The notes: a model not told the origin generated them from the letters alone. A stretch of 64,000 nucleotides of DNA from Symbiodinium kawagutii (GCA_009767595.1 VSDK01018585.1:10848-74847), one strand, 5' to 3'. Counted from the stretch's first letter, positions 45,796-58,912 are shown. A program made the numbers and translations.

Positions 45796-45924
45796 AGCCG
45801 TCTGATTATTTTTGGGGTGGGGGGGGTTGGGGGTGGGGGGGGAAGGTTCGGGTGGGGTGGCCTTACAGAAGGTCTGATTGTTCCAGAGAAGTTGTCATCG
45901 TTCCAGAGAAGTTGCCAAAATAGT

Positions 45925-46150
45925 TTTGAAACCATAGTTTTCGAACCATGGTGACCGAACCAGATGTTTTAGTTTCCGAACCAGACTTTTAAGTTTCCGA
46001 ACCATGGTTTTCGAACCATAGTGCACGAACCAGTTTTTTTAGTTTCCGAACCATAGTTTTCGAACCATGGTTACCGAACCAGAAGTTTTAGTTTCCGAAC
46101 CAGAGGATTTAGTTCCCGAACCAGACGTTTTAGTTCCCGAACCAGACGCT
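45925..46150 (+). repeat. Minisatellite, CGAACCA-based units
   Basis: Repeated TTTCGAACCATRGTT and TTTAGTTYCCGAACCAGA of about 20 bp, then CA-rich AACCAACCA sequence to 46260. Confidence 0.85.
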
Positions 46151-46319
46151 GACCATTAACCAACCATTGACTAACAAAATCAACCACGAAAATCAACCAA
46201 CCAGTAACTAACCCAAACCAACCACAACCATTAACCAACCAGTAACTAACCCCAATCAACTATTCATTCACCATGATCCACCCATGGCTAACCATCACCC
46301 CATGGTGCCCATTTTTCAG

Positions 46320-46401
46320 GAAGATGTCCCAGAAGATACCCAGGAGTTTCTACAGCTCCTTGGCAACGGTTGCGTTATTCGTTGCTGCTTGGGATGGGTT
46401 G
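46320..46401 (+). CDS. Candidate exon, unassigned
   Basis: TTTTTCAG|G acceptor and GTAGGG donor bracket 82 bp. Two frames are open: EDVPEDTQEFLQLLGNGCVI or KMSQKIPRSFYSSLATVALF (membrane-like). The frame is not decided. Confidence 0.45.
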
Positions 46402-46949
46402 GTAGGGGCCATAGTGGGGCACCCCAACATCCACATGACATGATGAACCACCATCAACCATTCTTAACCATCATTTGCCCGCATTTGCCGTCATCAACCG
46501 TCATTACCCCATGATAGCCAGCATTACCAGAGATTAATTTTAATTATACACCAATGCCTTGATTTCGCCATGAAACAACCATCAATTAACAAATGTCATC
46601 AATTTGTGTTGCCTTCGCCACTAGGATCGTTGTCAGACCTTTTGTCAGCTCTGCATGGCCAATGTCATCAATCATCAATTAACCAACATTAACCATCAAT
46701 TGAGCATCAGTTCAGCATCGTTAAGCACCAATCAACCAATATCATTACCCAGTACTAACCATCATAAACCTTCCGTTCAACTGATGTCAATCACCGTCAG
46801 ATGACCATTCGTTGCAACATTCGTCAGTGCAATAAGGACTGGACAGTCGCTCAGCATCGACACAGTGAGAAACGTCCGGACCCCGCAGCGGTGATTCTAA
46901 GGTGATCCGAAAGCACGAGCACCGACTCAGCTATTTGTTTGGAAGTGAA

Positions 46950-48720
46950 ACATGGTGGATTCTAAGGTGATCCTCCATATGAGTTGTTTGTGCTTGTGGA
47001 GTAAGGATGACTGTGGATTCATCATTGGTTCATCATGCTTGAGACTGGTCAGTGATGATTCGTGGGCTGCAACATGTTGGATCTACCCAGTATGGGACAA
47101 TCCAATTCTGTGCGTAGAGACCGTTCACCTCTGCTAGTGCAGCATTTGTTCGCATCCCCAAACTGGTCACCAGTTGCTAGCCATTTGGGGTTCAAAGCAT
47201 CCATTGGCGCTCGGATGATCAGTGGTGAATCATGGCTGAGAGATAAAAGCCAACGGAATCACAAATTTCATGCCAACCGCCATGACGTTACTTCAATTTT
47301 GTTGCTTGGGTTGGTTGGGGTCCTATTGTGTTAGCCACTTCCGGAGGTCATCATTTGAGGAACAATCAATGCCCCTTCGAATCCAATCCAAGCTTGGCAC
47401 AACCGGAGTGGCGTGTGGATTCAATGACCCGAACAAGCTTGCATCTCGATTATTCATGGGAAAGCCGCTGTGAAGTCATGGTTCTATGTTTACTTGGTCT
47501 ACTGTTGGCCAATTTGGATACCACAGGTGATTTCCCCCCGAGGGAATTCCAGGAAATGAGCTGCTACGAACAGCTGCGACTAAGTAAGAGTGGTGGATTG
47601 TGGATAATCATGGAGCCAAACAACTTTCATAGGAAATATGTACCAACTACATTGGCTTTATGCTGACTCATGAATGGTTAGATAATGGATGGCGAATGAT
47701 TGACGAACCGAAATCGAAGATCACGTGCTCCTTTCGGCCCCAAATGCCGCAGCAGCGCATGTTCAGGTCGCATAGTGACGCAAGGCACTTTGCTGCCTAC
47801 CTCGGCCAAAAAGGAAGCGGGCCAACTGCTGCCTGTGGTGATGGGCAATGAGGTCAACGATCTGGAAACTAACATGGACCCTGCCAAAGGACTCAACGAG
47901 TCAGAAATGTGTCATCCAGCCCTTCCATTGGAGGGTCTATGTTAGTTTCCAGGAGTGTAATAATGAACTGATGATTGATTATGTTTATGAGCTACTGATT
48001 GTGCTAGTTAATTAGTGGCCAATGGTGAATGATGAGCTCACAATGCGTGGTGGTTGATGTTGCCTGATGGTAATTGATGGTCAATTAGCGGTTATCTATG
48101 GCTAAACATAGTTGTCATCATTCAACGTCAATGATAGTGATAGCGCTAGAGGGTAGTTGGTAACAGTGCTGGACCAACAAGTGGTTAGCAGAAGTTCCAC
48201 AATTGCTAGTTTCTTGATGGTTGCTACAGTACATGATTGAAAAAGCTGCAGTTCAATCAGAACCAATCCAACCAATCATTTGCGTCAAACTGGTGCGAAT
48301 AATGCGGTGGGTTCAGCAAGAAAGGACCAGATATTGGCTGCACATGGTTGCACATGATCTATGGTCCATGCTTACGATACCGGGTGAACATCAATCCGTG
48401 CTGGTCATCCAACAGGTAGGGCAATAGGATGTAATAGGACTCTGAATAACCATCATCTTGAATCCTAGTCTGGTTGGATTATAGCCACTACCTTAGCTTT
48501 TTAGGCTTTCCCGTTGGTGTACGCTGAAGCATCACCACATAGAGATAGCTCCAGGATGATCCAGCATAGCAACGACCGCTCGTTTTACCACAAGTAGCTT
48601 GCGATTTGGCATCTAACCAGCTAGTATGGTGAATTAGGTATACTATATGATGGTTGAATCCGCATGGTTCGGCCAGAGGGAAATAGCTAGTTTTACCACG
48701 AATAGCTGGTGGGTTTATTA
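46950..48720. other. No assignable gene
   Basis: Several overlapping open frames on the + strand (46952-47137, 47062-47334, 47270-47473, 47328-47666, 47700-47945) but no motif, no clear frame and no repeat-polarity switch. Possibly unrecognised exons or decayed coding DNA. Confidence 0.4.
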
Positions 48721-48753
48721 ACTGCTGGAGGTCCCGTCAGCCACAACCATCAG

Positions 48754-48840
48754 GGGACCCGAACATTCGCCCAGGTTCAAGCGCAAGCACACCAACTTTC
48801 GCACGCACCTTGGACCAAGATGCGCACCATGGATGGCTAG
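48754..48840 (+). CDS. Candidate exon, unassigned, 3' end uncertain
   Basis: ACCATCAG|G, then a basic frame (RGPEHSPRFKRKHTNFRTHL). TG-rich words follow from 48835. Confidence 0.35.
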   Translation, partial: GTRTFAQVQAQAHQLSHAPWTKMRTMDG

Positions 48841-49168
48841 TGATGGTTGCTGTTGTGTGCAGTTGGTAGTGGTGGAGGATGGTGACAAGTGATTGATTCA
48901 TCAGTGGCTAGCAGCGATTGATGGTTGATTCTTAGATATCGATGGTAAGCAAGGTTGATAAATCAAAAAGTCAATATCCATCAAAAATCTTTCATATTGA
49001 TTTTTGGATACTTGGTTGAGATTGGTTGAGATCCAACAAGTCACACGTTCCTGGTGCTTAGTTCGGGAGTCATGTGGAGCTACCGCAGCTGGGGGGATGC
49101 CACGGCCCAGTTGGCCTCCAAGCCTTGGGAACGGGGATCTGCCAGAGGAAAGTCCCAAGATTGATCCT

Positions 49169-49281
49169 ACCCTCTGGTAAACTAACATGGCTGGCTGGAA
49201 AATTCACCAATTATTGATGGTTTCCCAGGCTTTCTCTATAGAATATGGTGATTTTCCATTGCTATGTTAGTTTGCCAGAGT
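49169..49281. repeat. MITE-like element, family C, opposite orientation
   Basis: Ends ACCCTCTGGTAAACTAA and TTAGTTTGCCAGAGT. The interior TGGCTGGCTGGAAAATTCAC is complementary to the copy at 15956. Confidence 0.8.
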
Positions 49282-49764
49282 GTAACTTATTTGCTTGGGG
49301 TTATAGTTCCTAAGAGCCATGAATGATGGTTAACAATAGAAACGTAATCATCTACAGTGATGCTTAAACAATAATAATCATACTTTTGAGGGTTAGTGAG
49401 CACAATGATCCTTTGTTCAGCAGGAACCTTTGTTCAGCAGGCTGAGCCACCATATCCAGCGCAATTTTTGACTATTCACACGCTGGCCACTGTTTATCCG
49501 GACATCATTGAGGCCACTGTATCCCTTGGCGGTTCTGCTGCCACGGTGACACTTAGTTGTCATCCTTTCAATGGTATTCATCAAACTAATAGGCAAATAG
49601 ATTCTTTTGTGTATGTAGCATGATTGAACCAATGCCAACTAATCAACCAAACAGCAATCTAATTATGTCAATCATCAAACCAATCAAAAAAAAAAAAAAA
49701 CATTATTCTGCCGACTAATCAACCAATCTTGGCCTTTTCACTCTTCCACTCAGTTGCTTGCAAG

Positions 49765-49858
49765 GCAGTGGTCCTTCCCGGAGGACTTCCCCAGTGCTGC
49801 AGTGATGTCCGCCTTCCAGCGGCCTGAGGCCACTGGGGGGTTGCTCAGGCTTGAGCAT
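49765..49858 (+). CDS. Candidate exon, unassigned
   Basis: GCAAG|G, then QWSFPEDFPSAAVMSAFQRP and EATGGLLRLEH, a GT donor at 49859. CA-rich words before and TG-rich words after. Confidence 0.5.
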
Positions 49859-50697
49859 GTCACGTTTTTATCGTTGTTCCCATGGTGAAATCACCGTGTT
49901 CGGTGAAACAAATGGTGAACCCATGTTTTTTATACATGGTGAAAATCATTGGCTTGTTCATGGTGATATCTTCATTTTTATGGTGAAGTCATGGTGATTC
50001 GTTAAAACCAAGTCTTTTTCTTCAGCGAAGCAAGTTGCAAGGTCAACTCTGGTTAAATCATGGTTGCCAATGGTTGGTATGGATCATTGGTGAGCCGTTT
50101 GCTGTGGCTACAAACGTTTTGTCGCTGGCCCATAATGGTTCACGTGGCTTTCTTGCTAACAAGCTGATCGGAAAAAGAGGGGTTCATCGCGTCAATCAGG
50201 ATGGAAGATGTACTGATACAAGTGTTTCCAGTTTCATTAGGTATGAATTAGTCATCAAAGCTAGTTATAATGGTTCAACTAGTACTTAGCACCATTAGTC
50301 TTGGGTAACCCTTTGGCAGAACACCCACTATTTCAGTGGATAAATCCCCGTTTGGTTTTCCGAGCAGAATGCTGGATTGTTCCCGTTGCAATGTGAGTTC
50401 ATCAAAGGGTAGTAGCTACCATGAACTAGTCATTAAACACCAACATCCACCAACTAACCATGAATTTGCCACTGTCAAGCATCATTAGTGGCTAATTAGC
50501 AACATCACTAACCATCAACCATCATTCATAAAGCATGAATCATCCGCCAACTAAGATGAATTAGCCAGTGTTAAGGATCATGAACCATCATGAACCACTA
50601 TTATCACTCATTGCTGACCATTAATCATCACTTATCATCACTCATCATTCATCAGAGGCTAATTGGTCTGACCAACCAAGTCTTGGGCCCCTTGCAG

Positions 50698-50785
50698 GTT
50701 GATCGCAGCCTGGAAGCCTTCAGTTGGGCAAATGTGGATGTCCAGCGGGTCGTGGCGTGGATCCCAGGGGCTGGCCGACGCGAAG
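50698..50785 (+). CDS. Candidate exon, unassigned
   Basis: CTTGCAG|G and GTAGGG bracket 88 bp: VDRSLEAFSWANVDVQRVVA then WIPGAGRRE. Good splice signals at both ends. Confidence 0.55.
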
Positions 50786-50949
50786 GTAGGGTACCATGGA
50801 TCATCTCTATGACTCTATGGCTGTGATGATCAAATGGCTGTGTGTCAAGCAGTTGGGTACCCCAAAAACCATTGGTTGATAACAAGTTGCCACTATAAAT
50901 GGCCATATTGGGGGTTGATAATTTTGACTTATACCCATATCGCTATGTG

Positions 50950-52080
50950 ATTTGTAGTTGTTCATTCTTATCATTATGGTTAATGTCATCATTTGATTCA
51001 TGGGTTGCCACTGTGTTCATGATCATCTTCTATTATGCTCATGCTTCTTGATTGTGTGGCAAAATACGGAAGCATGACCATGATGCTTACCGTGGTTGGA
51101 TATTCGACGATATTTGAGAAGGAATCCGGGCATTATTCACGCTCGTTGTGATTGACCAAAACTTCAATAAGGCAATACTTATTTGGTGGTCATGTGTAAG
51201 GGTATATGGGCGCGAAGTCATGACACAATGACTGGAACCTGGCTTTATAACGGGCCTTGGGGATGGCTTGTGACAAGATAAGGGTATTTCTGGCTGTGCT
51301 GGGAGAATGTATCAGCAGGTTCTTTTAACATACATATTATATTGGTGGATTTACCATTGATACTTGTATATGGCATGTGTACACGGTTTGTGCTCATTTC
51401 CCCTACATTGTGCATGTCCCAGACTCACTGTGTGTGTGTGTGCGTATTTGGCCATCCGCATTTTTCAGAACCGATGTTGGGGGAATGGCATCGAGAACAT
51501 CCATAGGAAGGTTTCAAGTTGCTTTATGCTTTGAGGATACAACGTGATAGGTTCAAAGTTCATGGAGCATCCAGGGGGCATTGAACAGCAATTCTTGATG
51601 GTAGAGCACCAGCTATAGTAATTAAGCTACCGAGGGCGTTGTAGCTGGATCACTGGATCACTTTTTTGGTGCAGCAGCTGAATGGTTGGCCCAGGTGTGT
51701 CCAAGTAAAGATGGTCATAGCAAAGTCGATGTTTGATGATCATCACTGTGTTTTTTCATTGATGTTTCTACGCTGTCATCACGGCAGCGATTTTTGGCCT
51801 TTCTATGAGATGAATAGCTGGGTCCAGCTTATGATGATGATTCATTGTCGCTTATGCTTGTTTATGGGGTGATTTATCGCCAATGTTGAAAAATCCATCT
51901 GTGTTTATCCTGGTTCCTTCATGAGGATCATGAAGATGAAGTCATGGGAAACCTATCCCGTAGCTCAACCGTCAAGCATTTTGGCCATGGCTTAACCATC
52001 ACCCATGAGTGAACAAAATCTATTCACGGGTCCCATGGCTTCGGAGAAACTGCTCGGGAATTTTGAGGGTGAATTCATGG
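50950..52080. other. No assignable gene
   Basis: A stretch with few of the usual repeat words and a TG microsatellite near 51430. A short open frame at 51666-51872 has no motif. Confidence 0.4.
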
Positions 52081-52089
52081 TGAAGGGGC

Positions 52090-52740
52090 TGGTTCATCCC
52101 ATCACCTTCACTTCACCATCAATTCACCATGAGCCAGCCTGCTAAGCATCATTAACCATTAGTATCAGAATAATTATCCATCATTATCCATGAGTATCAT
52201 TGTCATAATAATTAATTAACCATCATTGTTGTCCATTATGATCAACCACTTTTAAAAACACATAATTAACCATCAATCGCCACCACTAACCATTCATAGA
52301 AAGTTGACCGTCTACTTGACCAGTTCATGACAGCCAGTTAACGATCAATTACCCATCACTCGCCAGTATTAACCAGTACTTAACCACAAATTCACCCAGT
52401 ACTTAGCTGGTTAACCATCTCAGTCATAGTTAATCATTATTGCTAGTCAACCAGTACTGCAATTCATCCATCATTAACCATTCATGACTATTGACCATTG
52501 AGCCAGAGTCATTATTAACCAACTAGCCAGTAATTGTTGATCATTGCAATTCACTGATTATTCATTCATTATTAATCATTGAGCCATAGTCATCAACCGT
52601 CTATGGTTAACCCGTAGTTAATAAGATGGTTAACCCATGGTTAGTTCAACATTCACCCATTATTGACCATTATTAACCATTCATCCAGCCATGGTCAATA
52701 ATGGGTTACCCATCACAATGGTCAATAAGTTGAATTCACC
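52090..52740. repeat. CA-rich repeat array before exon candidate 52809
   Basis: CATCATTAACC and ACCAGTA words on the + strand. It switches to TG-rich words at about 52855. Confidence 0.8.
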
Positions 52741-52808
52741 ATCACAACTTGCCATCCATGAAGCCTTCGTTTCGTTCACCTGAACACTGAGCGCACCTGA
52801 GCGCCAAG

Positions 52809-52854
52809 GCCAAACTCAATGAGGCCAACCTCTCCGAGGCCGGAAGAATGATGG
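52809..52854 (+). CDS. Candidate exon, unassigned, 46 bp
   Basis: GCCAAG|G and GTAAGA bracket AKLNEANLSEAGRMM; only this frame is open. Phase fits the exon at 55334 (G + CC). It sits exactly at a CA-to-TG repeat switch. Confidence 0.5.
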
Positions 52855-52855
52855 G

Positions 52856-53330
52856 TAAGAAATGGTTAGCCATGGTTACTCACAATGGTTGATCCTAATG
52901 GTTATTAACCATGATAGTTGATCAACCATGGTTAATTATGGTCATTATTGGTTAGTAACTATTATCATCAACCATTATCATCATTAACAATGATGGTTGA
53001 TAAGAGTTACTAATGCTGGTTGATGATAATGGTTACTCACAACAGTTAATGACGGTTGGTACTAATGGTTAATTCTGTTTTTTTAACCATGGTTGATCTT
53101 GATGAACAATACTGATGGTTAATTATTATGACAATGATACTCATGGATAATGATGGTTAATTGTTCTGATACTCATGGTTAATGATGCTTAGCAGGCTGG
53201 TTCATGGTGAATTGATGGTGAATTGACGGATGATAATAGTGGGTACAGTGATAATGATGGATAGTAATGCTTAATGATGGTTACTAATGCTTAATTGCTG
53301 GTAAGTCATGGTTAAGTAATAGTTCATTGC
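52856..53330. repeat. TG-rich repeat array after exon candidate 52809
   Basis: AATGGTTA, TGATGGTTAATG and GGTTGATAA words on the + strand begin directly after the GTAAGA donor at 52855. Confidence 0.8.
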
Positions 53331-54296
53331 ACCTTAGATGATGCTGTTTTGATGATGGTGTTTTGGCTAATTGACGATCAACGATCAAGTGACTGTTTAA
53401 CGGATGGTTAACAATGGTGAAACGATCCTTCGACTTAGATGACGATTTTTTTGGATTAATCCTAAATGATGTAAGTTCCCGCGATGGTTACTTGATTGTT
53501 AAGAATGATGGTTAAGCTCACTGTGGGTTGGTACGGAGTTGCTTGGAGCCAGGGGTATGCCCTTCTAATAGGGGAGCAATTGAGGCTGCCGGGAGTGGTG
53601 TGACCAAATGGTAGTAAGTAACGGTTGAGTGGCTGTTTGATGAATGGCTAATGATGGTGAAACGATACTTCGATATACTTGCAGTCGATGATGGTCAATT
53701 GATGGTGAACTGGCTGGTGAATCAAAGATTATGGTTATCCGACAGGTTATGATGGTTAGATTAAGTAGTGCTGTCAAAAGGATGGTGAATGATCGCGAAA
53801 CAATACTTAGACAATGGCTAATTACTTGATACTTAACAAGCTGATTAATGTTGCTTTAGCTCGGTAAGGATGATTAATTCTTAGTGGGAAAAGGTGGTTG
53901 GCAAATAATGAGTGATCGTTGGCAATGGTTTGGAACATTTTGTAATGATTAACTACCGTGTATTTGCAGATTGATTTGGTCACCCCGGCGGTCGAGACGT
54001 GAAAATTCAATGGTTAAATGACCATGAGTTTTTGGTTTGGCATGCCATTCACAATGAATGAAGCTGCACGAACCACCATTGCCATGATCACCATGAAACA
54101 TGATCACCATGAACCATCATGTCAAGCACCAATCACATCATGATGAAGATCTTATGAACAGCATTAGCATCAGATCAACCATGACCATTCTTGATTATAA
54201 ACCAACCCAGAAACTGCCACTGATCCATGAACTAACCATCAGCGACTCATCATAAGCCGCCAAGTTGCCATCACGTAACCATCTTTAGCCATCAAC

Positions 54297-54319
54297 CAGC
54301 AGCAGCAGCAGCAGCAGAG
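54297..54319 (+). repeat. CAG trinucleotide microsatellite
   Basis: About seven CAG units at the left edge of a compositionally distinct block. Confidence 0.9.
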
Positions 54320-55105
54320 GATGCGACGAAGGTAGCCATGATTCAGCAACAACAAGTCGCCCAAAACCAAAGTTCGCACGACTGGCGCGCCGGTTTTCTT
54401 CCCTAAGCCAAGAACATAAGACGGAGTGGTCCCTCAAGAGCTGGTCAGTCCCAACAGCCCACACTATGCACTATGCCAGTGAACGGTGTAACAAGTGCGC
54501 ACGTCCATTTGCACTCCAACCCAGTCATACGCACCTCATTCATACCCTACCCCTGCCCCTTGTTGCGGTTGACTGGCGTATAGCCGTCAGGACAGCGTGT
54601 AGCTGCCACGCGCGTATGGATGTCCCACTGGGTCGTCCATGTTGCGCACAGGGGTCACGTGCATACCGTTTACAGTGTCACTGCTGTCAAAGTTGAAACT
54701 CCGTCATGCCTCCCCACCTCGTTGGAAGAAAACACCTTCGGGCCGGCATTGAACCAAAACCTTACGCACCCAACTATCCTTCCAGCAGAAACGGCGTCTC
54801 GGCCACAGACGACCGTTTTTTTAACTTACCCGTCACAACAACAAGGAAAGGTGTCCCACGAGAGGACCCCCAACGTCCCTGTTGGAGACGAGCAAGGTTG
54901 CACTCTCCCGGTTCCTACCTAACTCAATGAGACCACAAAAAAAAACTCACACCAATAACACTCGGCTTAAGGAACTCTCCGGACCTTGAAGGACCGGGTT
55001 GGGTTGGCCTCTGGACTTTGCTGTAACCCTGATTCCAAACTCGTAACAAACAATGTGTCTGCCCAGAGTTGCCCCGGTGACCCCGCGTGGAGGGTTGAGT
55101 GCTTG
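54320..55105. other. Compositionally distinct block, unclassified
   Basis: It lacks the CCATCA words, is evenly mixed and contains overlapping open + frames (54466-54930) plus an A9 tract at 54938. It could be a remnant of an unknown mobile element or an LTR-like segment. CCATCA words resume right after it. No terminal repeat found. Confidence 0.35.
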
Positions 55106-55333
55106 TCACCGAGCCATCAACCATCGACTATAATCCAGCATCACTAAACATGAACTAACCACTAACCATAAACCAACCATCATTAACCATTTATTTACCA
55201 TTTAGTTTACTTAACCACCAACATTAACCATCATTTACCATCTATAACCATCACTACCCAATATGAACCATCATTTGAGCACCATTTAACCATCACTCAC
55301 CATCATTCACCACCAATTAACCATCCCTCGAAG

Positions 55334-55395
55334 CCTTTTGCTTCGCCGAGGAGAAAGTCTTGGAGCGCCTAGATCCTGCACTGAGACGTTACCAG
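55334..55395 (+). CDS. Candidate exon, unassigned
   Basis: CTCGAAG, then FCFAEEKVLERLDPALRRYQ, a helix-like frame; GC donor at 55396. CA-rich before, TG-rich after. Confidence 0.5.
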
Positions 55396-56605
55396 GCACG
55401 CGTTCGAACTAGCTGCAGCCATGGGCTGATGGTGATGGTTCAGTGATGGCTGAGTTGGTTATGCGATGGGTCGGAATAGCCATGGCAAATGGATGATTAG
55501 TTGACGGGTAAATGGATGATTAGTAGTAGTTATGAGTTGATTATGCTATAGGTGAATGGATGATTGGTTGATGCCACGGTGGGTGATTGACGGCAAGAAC
55601 GTTGTTGAGTTTGTTGCTGACTTCATGTTGGCCCAAGCTACTATGTCTAAGTCATCATTTGTGCGACTCAAAAGCCTTTCAGTGATGGATATACAGATGT
55701 TTAATTATTATTAACCACATCTTTTCGGATAATGGTCACATCTTGAACATTGGAACTTATTGAAGGCACCTGGTGCAGAAGATGTTTCAACTCCCATGCT
55801 TCAGTGGCCTCTCAACTGGTGTGAGTCTCCCATGCTTCTAGGTTTGAGTTCACACTTCACAGGGTATCCCCACCGATCGGAAACATGCAAGAATTTGCGG
55901 CAGGATGACCAGACGGACACATGCACACATGTGTGTACAGATATGTGTTTCTGATTTATATATACTCATAACCGCGTTTAGATTGTTTATGCGGTCAGGG
56001 GCTGACAAGCAGGCGCGCCACCACGGCAAGATAGCAGCAACGAGAATAAAGACTTGTGAGTGGTTGGTCGGTGATCAAGAAAAACTCCTGCAAGAAAGAT
56101 AGCCAGTAGTGACTCGTGAACATGGCATTTGACTAGTTGGTCGATGCTGGCTGACAAAAACAAGAAGCACCTGGAGAGGACCTTTACAGAAAACAGTCAG
56201 CATGTCGTCAAGTCACCGTCAAGGCTTGGCTGATGGTTTCAGTGCCCATGATGGTGGAGTGCGTTCAGCAGCCATTTGTATGGAGTTCATCATGGCTAAC
56301 CAACTCTGAATCAGAACCGTTGAAAGTTCGAGTTTGCAGTAGATGGTTGATAACTCGTACAAGCTTAGATTGGCTAGTAACCAGAGGCACGCACCAACTG
56401 CATGGCAAAAAGTATGCTCCAAATCCATTCCCCTGAAGAATGTCATTCTTACCACTATAATGATTATTGTTTTTCTTATTGCCCCTGCAGTTTTTCTTTT
56501 CATAATTGTAAGTATTATCATCAGCATCATTATTACTATAACCAGTCATTCTTATTATTGCCCCTACAGTTGCCGCTGTTTCAACATTTTTCAACCGGGG
56601 GCCAG

Positions 56606-56687
56606 GACACCCTGCGGCAACCTCGCATTACGGAGCCTCGCTGCAGATGGTGGCGCCCATCAAGAGCTCCATCCGGTTGCTACAAAA
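56606..56687 (+). CDS. Candidate exon, unassigned
   Basis: GGCCAG|GA and a GT donor at 56688 bracket HPAATSHYGASLQMVAPIKS then SIRLLQ. Possibly continuous with the 55334 exon. Confidence 0.5.
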
Positions 56688-56940
56688 GTTGGTTTATTGG
56701 TTAATTTATCAATCTATTAGCATCTATCAATCAATATACCAACTGATGCCATTTAATCAATAAACCATACCTAAATTGGTCGGTTCACCATTTATTGGTT
56801 TATTGGTTAATGGCATTGCTCGGTTCACCATTGATTAATCTATTAGCATTTATTGATCACCATTTGTTGGTTGGTTTGTTGGTTAATAGATTGGTCTGTT
56901 TTATCATCAATAGATTCAGTAAGCTCCATGAGCCACACTA

Positions 56941-56975
56941 TGGAGGGCAAGCCATTGGACCCCCGGGCAAAAAAA
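56941..56975 (+). repeat. PLDPRAKK-type motif copy
   Basis: TGGAGGGCAAGCCATTGGAC then CCCCGGGC and an A-run. Similarity to the 20700 copy extends upstream (ACTATGGAGGGCAA / GCTATGGAGGGCAA). Confidence 0.6.
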
Positions 56976-57305
56976 TAAACCAGGGAAACTTGATTGTGGT
57001 AACCAACCTTCATATTGGTAACCTGGTTCAATGACAATCGCCATTGATAATGTTCATGATTGGTGAATGGGCCATGATAAACCATCGTAAATAAACAATT
57101 ATGAAGCTGAGTGATGATTAGTTGGTTTATCGTGGCTTGTCCTGAATCAATGGGGAAAATTAGCAATGCTTGCCATCCACAATGACAGAAATGATAGACC
57201 AGTGCTGTAAAACAGACGCGGTCAGCTTGAGTACTCGGCTGGCGGCGGGGCACGGAGGGCTGCAACAAGGGCTGAATCGGTGACAAAATGGATGACAATA
57301 ATTTT

Positions 57306-57408
57306 CTGGTTGGTGGTTTCAAACATTTTTTATTTTCCCTACAGTAGTACTCATTAACAAATGATTGGTTGACGATTATTTTTCATGGGAGTTGAAACCA
57401 CCAACCAG
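57306..57408. repeat. MITE-like element, family A, best-preserved ends
   Basis: Terminal inverted repeats CTGGTTGGTGGTTTCAA and TTGAAACCACCAACCAG match over 16 of 17 or better. ATTTT flanks both ends. Length is 103 bp. Confidence 0.85.
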
Positions 57409-57833
57409 ATTTTGGATTGTCTCGGTATAGGCGTGATCATGGTATAGGCACGAAATCCATGGAAATTGGTAGATGATTACTGGATATTCAGCATGGTAAG
57501 TCACATGCCCAACGCTGCACACCATCATTGAAGATGCTGTCTTCGAGCACTGCAGAGTTTCAGCATCAGAAAATCGGTGTCGAAGACGGATTGCCTATGG
57601 GTTGTCAGTCTTTGGTCCCGATACCAAGACACGTTTAATATTTCGCCTTGTTAATCGACCCTGTGTCCAGCGTGCTGTACATCATATGCTTCCAACAGGT
57701 GAGCCACCTTTGGGAACGCCGGCATGACCAGAAGGCCCCCCCAACCAGCTGATGATGCTTGAAAGTGACGTACAAGGCTTATGAATACTGAGGCATCACC
57801 TGAACCAACCATGAACACCAGCCCCCAACCCAG

Positions 57834-57959
57834 TACTGGGAGGATCCAACCGTTCAACCAGCAGCTTTGCCACTGCCTGAGGAATATTTGCTTCCAGCCA
57901 CGGGCGACGTGGCCGTAGTGCGATCCACGCGAATGCAGGAGGCTCGTGGCAGGGGAGGG
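57834..57959 (+). CDS. Candidate exon, unassigned, ends uncertain
   Basis: ACCCAG, then YWEDPTVQPAALPLPEEYLL and PATGDVAVVRSTRMQEA; possible GT donor at 57960. Two minus-strand frames cover the same bases. Confidence 0.4.
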
Positions 57960-58265
57960 GTTGATGGGTTGATGTTGGGTGGTCCAAAGCGTGGCGGGTT
58001 GACCAAGGGGTTGACAGGTTGAAGGATGGTGGGCATAGGAACTTAGTTTCACAAGGTGGTTTGGTGCGAGCCTCATGTGCTAGCAATCAATCATGATCAG
58101 CAACCATCAATCAACGACAATTAACTCGTCATTAGCAATCATTTGACCACCAATTTTACCTATGAATGAACCATCCACTTGACCTGGACTTAAACATGAA
58201 TTCACCACCACTAAACCACCTAACATCGTTTCCCATCGCTTCCTACCATTGGCGTTTGCCTTCAG

Positions 58266-58327
58266 GCCCTGCGTGGCTTGCGTGGTGAGGAACCTGAAGG
58301 AGCCTTGGTTGCCGATGCTTTGAACTG
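58266..58327 (+). CDS. Candidate exon, unassigned
   Basis: CCTTCAG|G and GTAATG bracket 62 bp: ALRGLRGEEPEGALVADALN. Clean splice signals. Confidence 0.55.
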
Positions 58328-58912
58328 GTAATGGTGAACTGCCGTGCTTGAAACTGGTGCCATGATCAACCCATCAAGCATATGGTGCAGTGCCGCACTG
58401 GTTCCGAATCTCTTGGGAGTGGACGCAAAGGGGTGAAAGCAACTAGCATGCGGCAGGCACCGCCAATGGTAAACAAGGAAAACCAAAGAGTCCAGGATAG
58501 AACTCACTCCCGCCCACAGCCCAGCATCGCTTTGCGATGCAGTGAGTTCAGGAACCCTGGCTCCAGAAAATGGCCCCAAACCATGCATTTACCAACGGCG
58601 GCAACAGTAACTATCAATGAATGGTGCCATGGTGCTTTGGTGAATTGAACTGGCCAATGAATCACTAGCTGGTCAACTAGTTGATTAATGACGCCTTCGC
58701 TAGCTGGAATTGACTAATTCTTTGTCATGAAAACTGAGGAATTGATTGTTCCTAGCTGTTGATGGTTGATGGCCATGTTTTGCTAACGGTCAATGATTTG
58801 GTTGGTTAGGTTCAAGCATTCTGGAACCTAGAAAGTCGCGGATGCAAAAAGGGAAGCTCCTGAGGGAATGCCACAAGTGATTGTGTGCGTGCCTTCATTT
58901 TCATCATATGGG

